Notes under the pieces: model-generated
Seen by the model: the letters and a program-made list of their open reading frames with translations, nothing else
Database searches by the model: none
What the model was told of the DNA's origin: nothing
Shown here: positions 13,160-23,187 of the stretch, in pieces
How positions within the stretch are numbered: position 1 is the first letter of the stretch
Layout: each line of letters starts with the position of its first letter
Source: Melastoma dodecandrum
Taxonomy: Eukaryota; Streptophyta; Magnoliopsida; Myrtales; Melastomataceae
Assembly (NCBI GenBank): GCA_029817715.1
Contig: JARUPY010000271.1
Coordinates: 2,666,001-2,730,000, forward strand
DNA: 64,000 nucleotides
Reading direction: 5' to 3'
Program-made: the position numbers and the translations under genes

Positions 13160-16100
13160 AAACTCCTACAAAACTCTACAGGCGCTTTTTTTTTTTTTGG
13201 GGGGGGGGGGTGTCACTGCAAACACATTGGCACCAATCCATGACAGAAAAATCCAATTTCTTTCTACTTCTTCTTTTGGAAAGTGTAATCTTTTCTCTGT
13301 TTTTTGGTTATGATCCGGAATTCTTGGGCGGAAGGTGGTTCCGGCAAAAACAGTACGGACAAAATTTTCATTTTTTTGTAGAATTACGGCAATAGAAACT
13401 CCCCTTTTGCGTAGGGATGATTTTCTCTTGTTGTTTGGACAAAGGATTACGGTGATAGCGAGATATTATTTGATTATTGACGAGATATTCGTTATGAAAT
13501 CCATTTAATTTATAGTAATGTATGATAATTATGTAATTATCAACTCAGAATTGTTATTAATCTCTATAAGATGGAATCGAGGACTGCAACGATATTTAAC
13601 GACGGCACTCGTTGTACGTGTGGTGACCCCCCCACCACCACCACACCATAAAACTCTGGTCTGGGGTTGGTACTAAAATTCTCACCACAATAAAGATTAA
13701 ACTAGTTATCTATCCCTCCGGGGGTGTTGGTCCAATGCTCCGAGGAATATAGATGATGGATTAAATCTTCTAGGTACATTCCGGGTGGATTAAATTATTA
13801 TAATATATCTTGACCTCCGTGTGTAAATAGATCCGCTCGATACACGTCAGCATTCCACGTGGATTAAATTGCCCCCCCCCCCCTACAAATATAAGGGGAT
13901 CCATGAAGACAATTGAAGGGAAAAAAAAAAAGATTGAGTTTTCTTGATATTTGGTGGTGGGGGGTAGGGGTGAAAATGATAATTTATCGTATTTTCCTTG
14001 TTTCCAAATATTGGTCGTCTTGTAATTAATGTGTTTTTTTTTAATTTAATTTTACTGGTGTTTTTTTTTTTTACCAATGGCTGCCTTTTCTCATAGAGGT
14101 CCCACCTTCCGTGCTGACCGATACATAAATGGGAATGGGAAATCGTCGGTGAGAAAAGACATTTGAAAAGAAATAAACAGGAAATAATATAGGCGATCCA
14201 AGGTATAAATAAAGTTTTGATACTTACAAGAGAAGAGCAAACATGAGTTTTACCTTTTTTTTACTTCGATATTAAATGAGAAACTAAAGCCAGGATATAA
14301 TTAAGCTTCCCACCCCCGAATGAGTTAATCGATCACATCACATTCTTTTAAGGAATATTTTTTTTTTTTTGAAGAAATAAAGGTCGGGGGATTGGGGCGA
14401 TAGAGGAATTCAATTCCCAACGCGGGATGGAGGTAACATCACCATGCCCACCAGCACAGCACGCGTGCGGGGCTCTCTCGCTGCCTCTATGGCTTTCGAT
14501 CCCCATGCAAAAGCAACTCCCGGGAATGTCTTTCCGAGGGGTTGGTACTTCGTTTCTGTCCTATGTTGTCGTGCCTCTCCTCGATTACCATCCCCTAAGC
14601 TGTCAGTCAGTGTCCCCGTGCCAACGCGTGCGTGCCTCACCACAAATTAATAAAGCATTTGGTTTATTAATGTTTTGCCAAATAATCTAATATGTCGAAC
14701 CGAATTAATTTAAAAATAATTTCTATAAACTAACGGCATCATGTGTTACACAAACGTAGCATTCTTTGGGTAACTAACTTATCATGCATGTGTTCAAGAA
14801 AATTCGAAAATACTTATCAATACCATTCTTTTTTCTCCTTCAGATATTTCTTAACCGCAGACGAGACGATTGCCACGGTTAAAAGGATTGCCGCGAAGCA
14901 TAACGTATTGATCTTCATTTTGGATAGGAAGAACAAATATTATATGTACTAGGATAAAAAAAAAAAGAGAGAGACCGATGGATGAGAGTTATTTACAGTG
15001 ATTCTTAAACAAATGGGAACAACCACAATTGAGAACAACATCGTACCGTATTTAACTGTTAATAGTTATAAAAAGTAAACATTTAAAGAATGTCTTGGCT
15101 AAATGACATTATACGACATTACGTCCCGGATGTACATTATGTATATATATCCTACTTCATTTTATTACCTTTAGAATACGTTTGCATGCACACTAAATTA
15201 TTATTACTAGTTTAAATTAAGAAAACATGTAAGTGTTTTTATTAAAATATAAACAAAACAATATATTATTATCTTTTTAAGATTAGGGAATTATATGAAA
15301 ATATTTTTGAAATATTAGAATAAATTCGGAAAATGACGAACTTATATGGCGTAATTGATAATTTTACCGAGTTATAATTGGATTGGATGTCATTTAGACG
15401 GTGTTAGTGGAGGATGGCACGTATGTGCCACACAAGACGCCTATTAGCCGCCTCGATTAACAAAGACTATATTGAAAGGTAACGGTATTAGGTTGGTTGG
15501 GATAAATAAACAAAATGACAAAAGTGTGACATAAATTAAATTTATAGCCTGTTCGGTTTTCGGATGAAATGGAATGCGAAATGAGAAAAAAAACATATGA
15601 TGTGTTTGGGATAAGGATTTTGTTACAGAATGGAATTGATTAATAATCTTATTTATTTATCTTTTCTTATACTTTTTATATCATTCCTTTCCTTTTCATT
15701 CCATTTCATTCCATTTCATTTTTGTTACGGAGCGGGAATTCTCTATCATGATAGAGAATGCTAACTCCTTACATTTCTTTTTAAAATTTAAAAAATGAAA
15801 TGGAATAGAATGAAAATAAGAGAAATAGAATAAAAAGAATAAAAAAAGGAAAATAAATAAAATTATTAGTCAATTCCGTTAGATAACCGAATTTTTAAAC
15901 AAAAACACCATTAACGTTTGGCATCTTAAACAGGTTTGGATATTGACAAGTGTCCCCCATTTTTAGTCTCTTATGTCCGGCCAGGCCCAAGTAGAGAACC
16001 CCTGATTCAATGGATCCAAATCATGGGGGGCATAATTTGGGTTAGATGCAAGAGTTTCTCGTAAAAGGAAGAGGCAAGAAGTGAAAAGGCACATAACTTG

Positions 16101-16567
16101 GAATGCCATTAAAAAACGTGTTAGAGGTGGTCATTTTTTCTTCTTTTTTGGGTCGTTGTTATTATTCTAACTTGTTTTTTTGGTTGTGGTGTCGGGGGAG
16201 GAATGTTTGTTATTCAACACACCGTGGGAACGTGAGCCACGAGGTGTCTGTCTCATAGAGAGAGAACCAAACGTGAACGCAACCCCCTCATTTTGTCATA
16301 TCCTCCTTGGGCAGGACGAATCAAAAATACAAACTTCATCAAAGTAAAAACTGAAAACAAAAAAAAAATTACCTAAAATTTGGTCTTTATTTAGAATAGA
16401 CCCAAATAATCGACATTATTTACAAATGCGTGTATCTCCTTTTCATTTATTATTGGCTTTTTCCACATGAAATGGTCAGAGAGCCAATATTCCGTTGTTA
16501 ATCAGAGTCAACAACAACGCCCCCCAACTAAATTAATAAAACATTAAAAAGGATCCATCCACCCAAT
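13160..16567. other. Intergenic region with foldback element
   Basis: A 3.4 kb AT-rich spacer downstream of IPT with several homopolymers, including G runs near 13200 and C runs near 13870. Short repeats of the phrase GTGGATTAAATT occur at 13787-13870. The only clear structured element is the inverted-repeat MITE at about 15550-15893, listed separately. Short ORFs near 14410-14950 show no recognisable domain. Confidence 0.6.
15550..15893. mobile_element. Foldback MITE with long inverted arms
   Basis: Left and right arms of roughly 90-100 bases are imperfect reverse complements. The left arm carries GGAATTGATTAATAATC and the right arm ATTATTAGTCAATTCC; blocks of CATTCCATTTCATT face AAATGAAATGGAAT. 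The arms flank a perfect 22-base palindrome at 15738-15759 centred on CATG. Outer ends contain TTCGGTT and, in the opposite orientation, AACCGAA. There is no coding capacity. This is the structure of a non-autonomous DNA transposon. Superfamily and exact ends are uncertain. Confidence 0.7.
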
Positions 16568-17296
16568 TCAATCCTTGCCGTCATCGTTAACGGCGTCCGC
16601 GTCCCACCAGCTCTCCATCTCCTCCTCAGCTAACGGCCTACTAACGTTCCTAACGTCGCCTACCATGGGGTACCTCTCCCCCGGCGACCACTCCGCCAGG
16701 ATCGCCGGCACCCGGAACCCCACCCTCCCGTCCCACGCGCTCAGCGCTATGTTCCTCACCTCGTTCAGCCCAGCCGACACTATTATCCCAGGAGACGTCG
16801 GCCTTATCACCGGGAAATCAACCCCCCCACAATCCGCCAGCGATATTGACCTGAACCTCGACCCTATGTTGTCCCACAGCCTCACCACGCTCCTCCCGCT
16901 GTACAGCTGAGACAGGTTCTCCGCGAAGCTGCGCCGCCTCCTCAGCCCTGAAAAGTCATGGGACGAAGACGAGTCCCTCTCCTCCGGCTCCTCCTCCTCC
17001 TCTTCTGACCCGTCATCGTAGTCCGACAGGGACAAGTCCCCCAACGAGGATGCATCGTCGTCGTCGGTGAAATCGTCAAATTCGACGAATTTCCCGTGCA
17101 AGGGCTGTAGGATGAGGGAGTTCCGCGCAAGGAGGAAGAATCTGAGCCTGGCAATTAGGGTGGCGAGGGCGAAGGAAGAGACGAGGATGGCGGCCCATTT
17201 AAGGACATCGTAGGCAGAGGAGAACTCGCAGAAGGAGGGGGATAGGAAGGAAGCGGAGGCTGGCGCAGTCGTAGCGTCAATGAGTGCCAAATCCAT
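16568..17296 (-). CDS. Plant-specific single-pass membrane protein, unknown function
   Basis: Single-exon gene of 242 residues with strong coding character (high GC, no competing long frame of similar quality). A hydrophobic segment at about residues 31-56 (VLKWAAILVSSFALATLIAR) is the only transmembrane helix. It is followed by a strongly acidic low-complexity stretch at 74-107 with runs of Asp and Glu, then a Ser/Arg-rich patch (GLRRRRSF). The C-terminal half has conserved-looking blocks (SVVRLWDNIG, SAWDGRVGFRVPAILAEWSP). I recognise the general layout of an uncharacterised plant family but cannot name a function. The predicted orientation and location are not determinable from sequence alone. 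Confidence 0.8.
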   Translation of the reverse strand: MDLALIDATTAPASASFLSPSFCEFSSAYDVLKWAAILVSSFALATLIARLRFFLLARNSLILQPLHGKFVEFDDFTDDDDASSLGDLSLSDYDDGSEEEEEEPEERDSSSSHDFSGLRRRRSFAENLSQLYSGRSVVRLWDNIGSRFRSISLADCGGVDFPVIRPTSPGIIVSAGLNEVRNIALSAWDGRVGFRVPAILAEWSPGERYPMVGDVRNVSRPLAEEEMESWWDADAVNDDGKD

Positions 17297-19789
17297 GGAA
17301 GGAAGGAAGAGGAAGGGAAGAGGGGGGAAGTGAAAGAAGGGGAGGGGTGGGGGGGATTTATTGAGGATTTTTAGATGTGGTGGTGGTGGGGAATTGCAGG
17401 GGAAGCTTCAGATTCAGACTGACGTGACACGACAACGTCGGGGAGCTGGGTGAAAAAGTATACGGGTGGATATGCTGGAATATATGCTGTAATTTTCTTG
17501 GCTTCCTTGGGAAGGGGGGACCCAGTAGGGGCGATGCGATGGTGTTTGTGTGTGGATAGGATCGGATGGCCTGGCCTGGCTTGGCTGGCTCTCCTTAAAA
17601 AAGTGTGTCCGCGGTTATGTTCTTTAAAAAAGGTCACGTGCGTATTCCATTTAAGGATGACCAAAAAAAAAAAAAAAAAACGTGAAAACTCTGGTGTCCT
17701 TTCTCTCTTTTACCAGATGAATTTCTTTGTTTGAACGAATCGGAGGATGGACGGAAGCTTTGCAATTGCAGGGCAAATGAAGCCGGCAATTCTGAATCGG
17801 AGACATGACGAGGAACCCACGTCCCCCCGTATCTCAATTTCAATCTCATATACGTTAGTTAAGATCGCAGCAATAAATAATTAATCAATTCGTGAATTAT
17901 TCTCTTTTTTAGTTTTTCAAAAGGGAGAGGAAATTTATAAGTATATACAGAAGACATGCCAAAACATTCGGTTGTAAGTGAGGACGTTGGGGTGACCCCT
18001 CATTCACTAATTATCAAATGTTTATCCATGAGGAGTTGGGACGCTGACTAGATTGGGATGCAAACAAAGCTTCTCGTTCTTATCGGGCCAAGGTTTGGGA
18101 CCAAATCCTTAGCCACCCCCACCTCCCCAAATGGCGGCTCCTAAAATTTCCAACATAACATTAAGTCATCAGAAAGCTTTAGAAGATAAAAATAATTAGT
18201 ATCCATAAATTAAAATTTTGGTACTCGAGAAAAGAAGTCCAATAACGAACAATTTTTTTATCAAATTATTTTGTGAAATTTGTAAACTTTTATGAACTTT
18301 ATACATATCATATTAATCATCTATTAGTTGTAAGCACTAATGGAGAAATACGTGACACCAACGTAACGTCTGTTTCAGTGATCTGATTCACTCATTTGTA
18401 TTCACTAGTTTTTTTAAAGAGATAAACAATTTTAGGACTATAAGAGCATCCCACACTCCTGCACCCATCCTCTTTAAAGATTGAGGTTGATAGGACGGTG
18501 GTGAGTGATAACTCTCTCCCCTAATTTTCCTAAAAATTTTTATCTTTGTAAACCACTAGTGATGATGGACAAGTGACTTAGTTCGATGAAACGAAGTTAG
18601 TCGCCATGTTGATGCCACGTATTCTTTTACTAATGTTTGTGGCTGGTGGATGATAAATGTAATGTAACGTATAAAGTTTAGATTATAATATTATATTTTT
18701 TAAAAATATAAGATATATCGAAGAAAAATTACTCATTTCAGAATATAATTTAATACGTGAATATTTTGGTTTTTAGACATGGTTGTATTTTTGGTGAGGA
18801 AAAGGGAGGGGCGATGAGAATGAGATCATCCTCATTCATCCATTGAATTGGGATCTATAGATATTTAAAATCAAAGGTGCAAAAGGGATTCAGAGTCATT
18901 GGAAAATAAAACACAGAATTTGTAAAAAGCCCTTTGATTTTGTGTGTTTCAATCTGAATCAAACTCAGCAGCAAAAGGGGATCGTAAATAAATTTATACG
19001 AGTAAAGATATAATTAATTTGGGTAATAATATCATCAAGGTCAATATAGTAACGTTAGAACCCAGCCGCACTCTTCGTTCCCAAACGCTGGAGGAAAAGA
19101 ATCGACATTACCGTCCGATGAAAACCCGTTGGATTCCTCTGTAACCCAACAAACAGTGGTTTGGACATGGGCTTCGCCTTGGTAAAGTATTATCCCCAGT
19201 TCGTTGTACGATCAATTGAGGCCCAAATTCAAAACAAGGAAAAGCTCTTTCTTTTAAATAGCTAGGATAATACGGGGACTCAAACAGGCTTTTGCCCGTT
19301 TTGGGACGCTAGTACGTCGCCTCATGGCAAGACCCTACGCTGATCGAGTATGTCATACCTACCAAACATATCGCTGACGGTACTCAGGACACAGCTGATG
19401 AGATTGGAACATGGGATCGGCAGGTGAATTCTCATGTAATTGTGTTCGTGAGCATTCTTGCAGCCCCCGCGGCGGCCGATGAAGGAGGGTTTGATATTAA
19501 GGCGAGCGGAGGATAAAAACGAGACGGGGATTACAAACATTGCTGGCTTTCTCTACTGCAGCAGACCGAGGACATGGGCTGTCTTGCTTATTCACTAGCA
19601 CAGCTGTAAAACAAGGAGGATAAACATGTAAAACATCGAACCACCTATGTCTACTTCAAAACCAGCCTTCTACCTCCACCCACTGAAGTTTAACCAACCT
19701 ACAAACCAGATGAAACTAGAATAAGAAGCACAATGATGAGGTTGGGTGTAGACGCCCATGCTCGAGAAATTACACCTTCAAACTCTGGT
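17297..19789. other. Intergenic region, nothing recognised
   Basis: This spacer contains the promoter of the minus-strand membrane-protein gene (right of 17296, with an A-rich run near 17665) and the 3' flank of the stress-protein gene. It is AT-rich with scattered short ORFs lacking homology. I see no repeats of note and no RNA gene. Confidence 0.55.
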
Positions 19790-20650
19790 TCATTGCTGTT
19801 TCTTCACGACAAGAACAGGGCACTTGGCATATTGCAGGCAGTAACTGCTCACGCTTCCTAGAATCGCCCTGTTTTTTGGCAGCCAAAGCGCCATGCCCGT
19901 CAGTGCTGGAACTACTAGGACATGTCAACAAAGAAAGGGTACCTTTTTATCTTCCCGATCCCTCGCTCTCCCATTATGAGAAGACCGACGTTGTACTTGA
20001 GGACAGCCTCACATATGGCCACCTTTGGATCACCCACGTCGGCGATAGTCTCTGCCTTGACCTGTAGATGAATGAGTTGAAACCTCAAAAAGGGCTTGGG
20101 AAAGTCTGTTAGCATGGATCGATGAAGAAGGTATGAGGGAATAAGTACCCCTCGGCTAGCGCAAATTTCCTTGGCCTTCTCCAAGTAAGCGGCCGTGAGC
20201 TTGTTGTGGTTCTCTTCAACGGATTTAACAAAGTCCGGATCTGTAAGAGACCACACACATCCACCCATTGAATACTGATTACACAAGCCGATATTCAGGA
20301 TAGAAGGCAAACTACTTGCCGTCGATCTTATGACTAGATAATCGAACTATGGATAAAATCATGGCAGAAACAGATGGATGCAGGGATGATTAGGATGTGA
20401 GATTAACTCAACTGGAAGAAACAGGGCAATAAACGCGTGCGTTGGCGAGGCCGGCAGCAAAGGTGATGTTGCAGTTGGCAGGTGGGTGGGCCATGAATAT
20501 GAGTACCGTCGTCTTCTGGACGGACTCACGGAGGTTATCCAAGGTCCACACGAGAGCGTAGTGGCTGTACTCGCCCTCATCAATAGCAACCATCACGTTC
20601 TTCTCCCCGGGGTGACTGCAAAGGTACGCCTCCATGACTTCTCGCTCCAT
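19790..20650 (-). CDS. Universal stress protein (UspA domain)
   Basis: Small cytosolic nucleotide-binding protein of the UspA superfamily, 175 residues. Four exons join in frame: 20650-20413, 20240-20149, 20061-19943 and 19868-19790. The N-terminal strand/helix is VMVAIDEGEYSHYALVWTLDNL. The signature G-x2-G-x9-G-(S/T) of ATP-binding USPs is complete, with Gly141, Gly144, Gly154 and Ser155. The C-terminus CPVLVVKKQQ is the usual last beta strand. Donors are GTTGAG, GTACTT and GTACCC. An in-frame 5' start is clear at 20650. The specific role is unknown; plant members respond to stress such as drought, hypoxia or salt. Confidence 0.9.
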
Positions 20651-22067
20651 CCGCCGGAAAAACGAGTAGGGTTCAGGGGAAGGGGAGTGGGTTTAAAAAA
20701 GGAAGGTGAAGTTAGAGAGGGCGAGAAGTGGAAAGGGGGGGGGGGGGGGGCAAAACTAACGGTCAAAGCTCGATCGCCCACCGTTTTGATCGGACGCTGG
20801 GAACCAACCTTAGTTAGAAAGACAGATTCAATTTTTGGGAGGAGTAGGATTCTCTATTCCCAATCATTTACAGGATAAGATCGAAACATTTAACATTCAT
20901 CCTTTCACTTGCGAAACCCAAACTCAAACTCATATTCAATGCGATCCCTTTGGTCATCTGCGATTTCCCCTTTTATATATCCATCCACAGAATTTTAAAA
21001 AATAAATATAAAATATATCGTACTTTCCGCTTTTTAAGTCACGTGGGCACAAGTGATCAGGTTCCGGCTAGGCAATTCCCGGACATGAAATAAAAAACCT
21101 AAGCTATATCATTAGATTCTTTTATTTTTGGAACCCAAAACCTAGTAATCAAATAATCATTCAAGAACGTTCCGGTATCAGTTCTAATTCCCAAATTAAT
21201 TCCGATTTTCGTATCAAATTGTGCAACACAATTATTTAACGTTCACGAATACGTAGTAATTTTTTATATGATAATCCTTCCTAAAACATTTCAAATCATC
21301 AATTAAAATGAGTAGTTCGACGAAATTAATCGGAGTTGTTGACTTAATCAGATGAAGTAGTTTAGACGGAGAAATTGGAAATTTTGTGCCAAATAAAAAG
21401 ACATACTAAATTTTAATATTGACAAGAGGATTTTTGTGTTTTGGAAAGGAAATTATTATCAACTTTCATTAAAATTACCATGAATTTAATATTAATGATT
21501 AAAAATTAAAAAAATAAAATTAATTGTATTACGTAATATTTTAGACGCCGTGAAACCAAAACTCTGAAAACTTGGATCTTTGGGCAAAGGAAATGGAAGG
21601 CATCATACCCGGCCAAAGAAGTCAGCCCTGTGTGGGGAGTAACAACATGAGAGGTTTTGTTTATTAATAATGTTAGTCAACGAAAAATCTATAAAATAGA
21701 GTTATTAGTTTCAAATTTGTTAATTAATATCTCAAAATCTGTCTTATAAGACCATTTTATACCTTAAGAAAGTCTTAAAGGTAAATATTCGATGTTTTAA
21801 ATTCGAATCAACCCAAATATAGAAATTTTAAATTTTAAACTTTTAATTTTTCGTCATCCAAATATCAAACCGAATTCCAAAAATATAATTATCGAAATAC
21901 CAAAATTATTTCGCTATTTCGATTTATATTTGAATCATTCAAATATTTTAATTAGGCTGATAACGGGCCAAGGACAATTTAAAAAAAAAAAAGAAGAAAT
22001 TCACCCCTTACGTCCTCCTCCCCCTCACTTCGTCTCTCCCCACCGGATCCACTCCCAAACCGTCGCC
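20651..22067. other. USP promoter and AT-rich repeat-like sequence
   Basis: The USP upstream region includes a G16 run at 20735-20750. From about 21780 to 21950 the sequence is dominated by phrases such as TTCGAATC, CCGAATTCC and ATTTCGATTT, typical of decayed DNA-transposon sequence in plants. This abuts the captured 14-3-3 fragment. No gene is recognised. Confidence 0.5.
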
Positions 22068-22200
22068 ATGGCAGCCGCCTCCGCACCCGCCACCCGCGAG
22101 GATAACGTCTACATGGCCAAGCTCGCCGAGCAGACCGAGCGCTACGAGGAGATCTGGTCGAGTTCATGGAGAAGGTATCAGCCGCCGCCTCCGAATCCGA
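22068..22200 (+). pseudogene. 14-3-3 protein first-exon fragment, frameshifted
   Basis: From the ATG at 22068 the translation contains EDNVYMAKLAEQTERYEE, the N-terminal helices of a 14-3-3 phosphopeptide-binding protein. At 22154-22155 two extra bases (CT inside the codon for the conserved Met) break the frame. The shifted frame then continues the family sequence VEFMEKVSAASESDG. Nothing downstream encodes the other helices, so only about 45 of roughly 260 residues are present. The upstream CT-rich stretch looks like the parent gene's 5' UTR. This is a partial gene copy, not a functional gene. It abuts an opposite-strand fragment of another gene. Confidence 0.82.
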
Positions 22201-22310
22201 TGGCCATCCACTTCCATCGTTGTTGAAACCTGGGAAATATGCATCTGCTTCCACCGACACGATATAATCAAGGGCAGCCCATAACAATCCATCGTTGTTG
22301 AAACCTGGAG
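22201..22310 (-). pseudogene. Fragment resembling plant O-fucosyltransferase, internally duplicated
   Basis: Read on the minus strand this gives AALDYIVSVEADAYFPGFNN followed by DGSGWP. This closely resembles the segment of GDP-fucose O-fucosyltransferase-like plant proteins where a conserved (A)ALDYIVS block precedes the substrate region. Only about 35 residues are present. A 21-base block encoding PGFNNDG occurs twice (22213-22233 and 22288-22308), 75 bases apart and in the same frame. The fragment joins directly to the 14-3-3 piece of opposite orientation. The family name is from memory of conserved blocks and is moderate in certainty. Confidence 0.5.
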
Positions 22311-23187
22311 CTGAACTGGCATTGTCGGGCAACCGATTAGGCTTCGTAAAGGTAGGACCTTTGATGGAAAATAAGAGTGAGAGAAGCCATCTGCGATTAC
22401 CCATAAGTAAGAATAAAGAGTCGAATAAGAAAAGGGAGTCCCGCAAGCTTGTTTCTAACATAAGTAAAGAATCACATAAAAAAACGATTCCCTCAAATTC
22501 GAACCCCTCAGGTACGAAGCACGTCGGGAAGAAGCACAATAAAGAAAAAAACAAACACAATAAACTTACCTAGGTGACACAAAGAGTGTTAATCAAGCAA
22601 TGCGGACAAACCCCTCCTCAAATCGGACTTCATTCAATTTCTCCAAAATCGAAATGACAACGAACCCTAACCCTAAACCCCCTTTTGTTGATTTATTCGT
22701 CTGGGTTTTCAATTTTGGCCACGTAACATTATCCTAAAAAAAAAAAATAAAGACAACGTCCGTCAAATCTGTATCGCTTAACGAACGTCGCGTATTAGGC
22801 TAAATAAAAAAAAGAGTGGATTGGGCCACATCTAAAATTTTTTATACCATATACCACAGAAAAAAGTTGACCAATAGGTTAGGCCAAAAATTAATAATTT
22901 ACCAATTTTAAATAACGAAATCTCGAAAATTCGATTCGGTATTTAAAATTTTAAACCTTTTGCTAAGTCTTCCTTTCGAAAAACGATTTTCGAAATCGTC
23001 TTTAGAAATACTGATTTCAGTCCACAAAATTTAAAATTAAAGACGTCATTTCGCAAACTTTTTTTTAACTAGGATTATTAACTAACATAATGGGAGCAGC
23101 TGACCGAATTTGATCGTCATAATCATCCCCGTAATCTCGCCCGATCCCTCCGACGCCCTAAAACCAAATACCATTTTCCGATCCAAA
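22311..23187. other. Spacer with telomere-like repeat and decayed repeats
   Basis: Up to 22573 a Lys/Ser/Asn-rich open frame without homology continues from the captured fragments. At about 22663-22682 the sequence ACCCTAACCCTAAACCCC is a short telomere-like (telobox) tract. From 22780 to 23060, AT-rich phrases such as TTCGGTATTTAAAATTTT resemble those left of the 14-3-3 fragment in inverse orientation. No intact gene. Confidence 0.5.

Noticed and set aside
21979..22560. A 193-codon minus-strand ORF as a genuine gene.
   Set aside because: It runs antisense through the 14-3-3 fragment and sense through the other fragment; only the middle has family resemblance, so it is treated as a chimeric relic.
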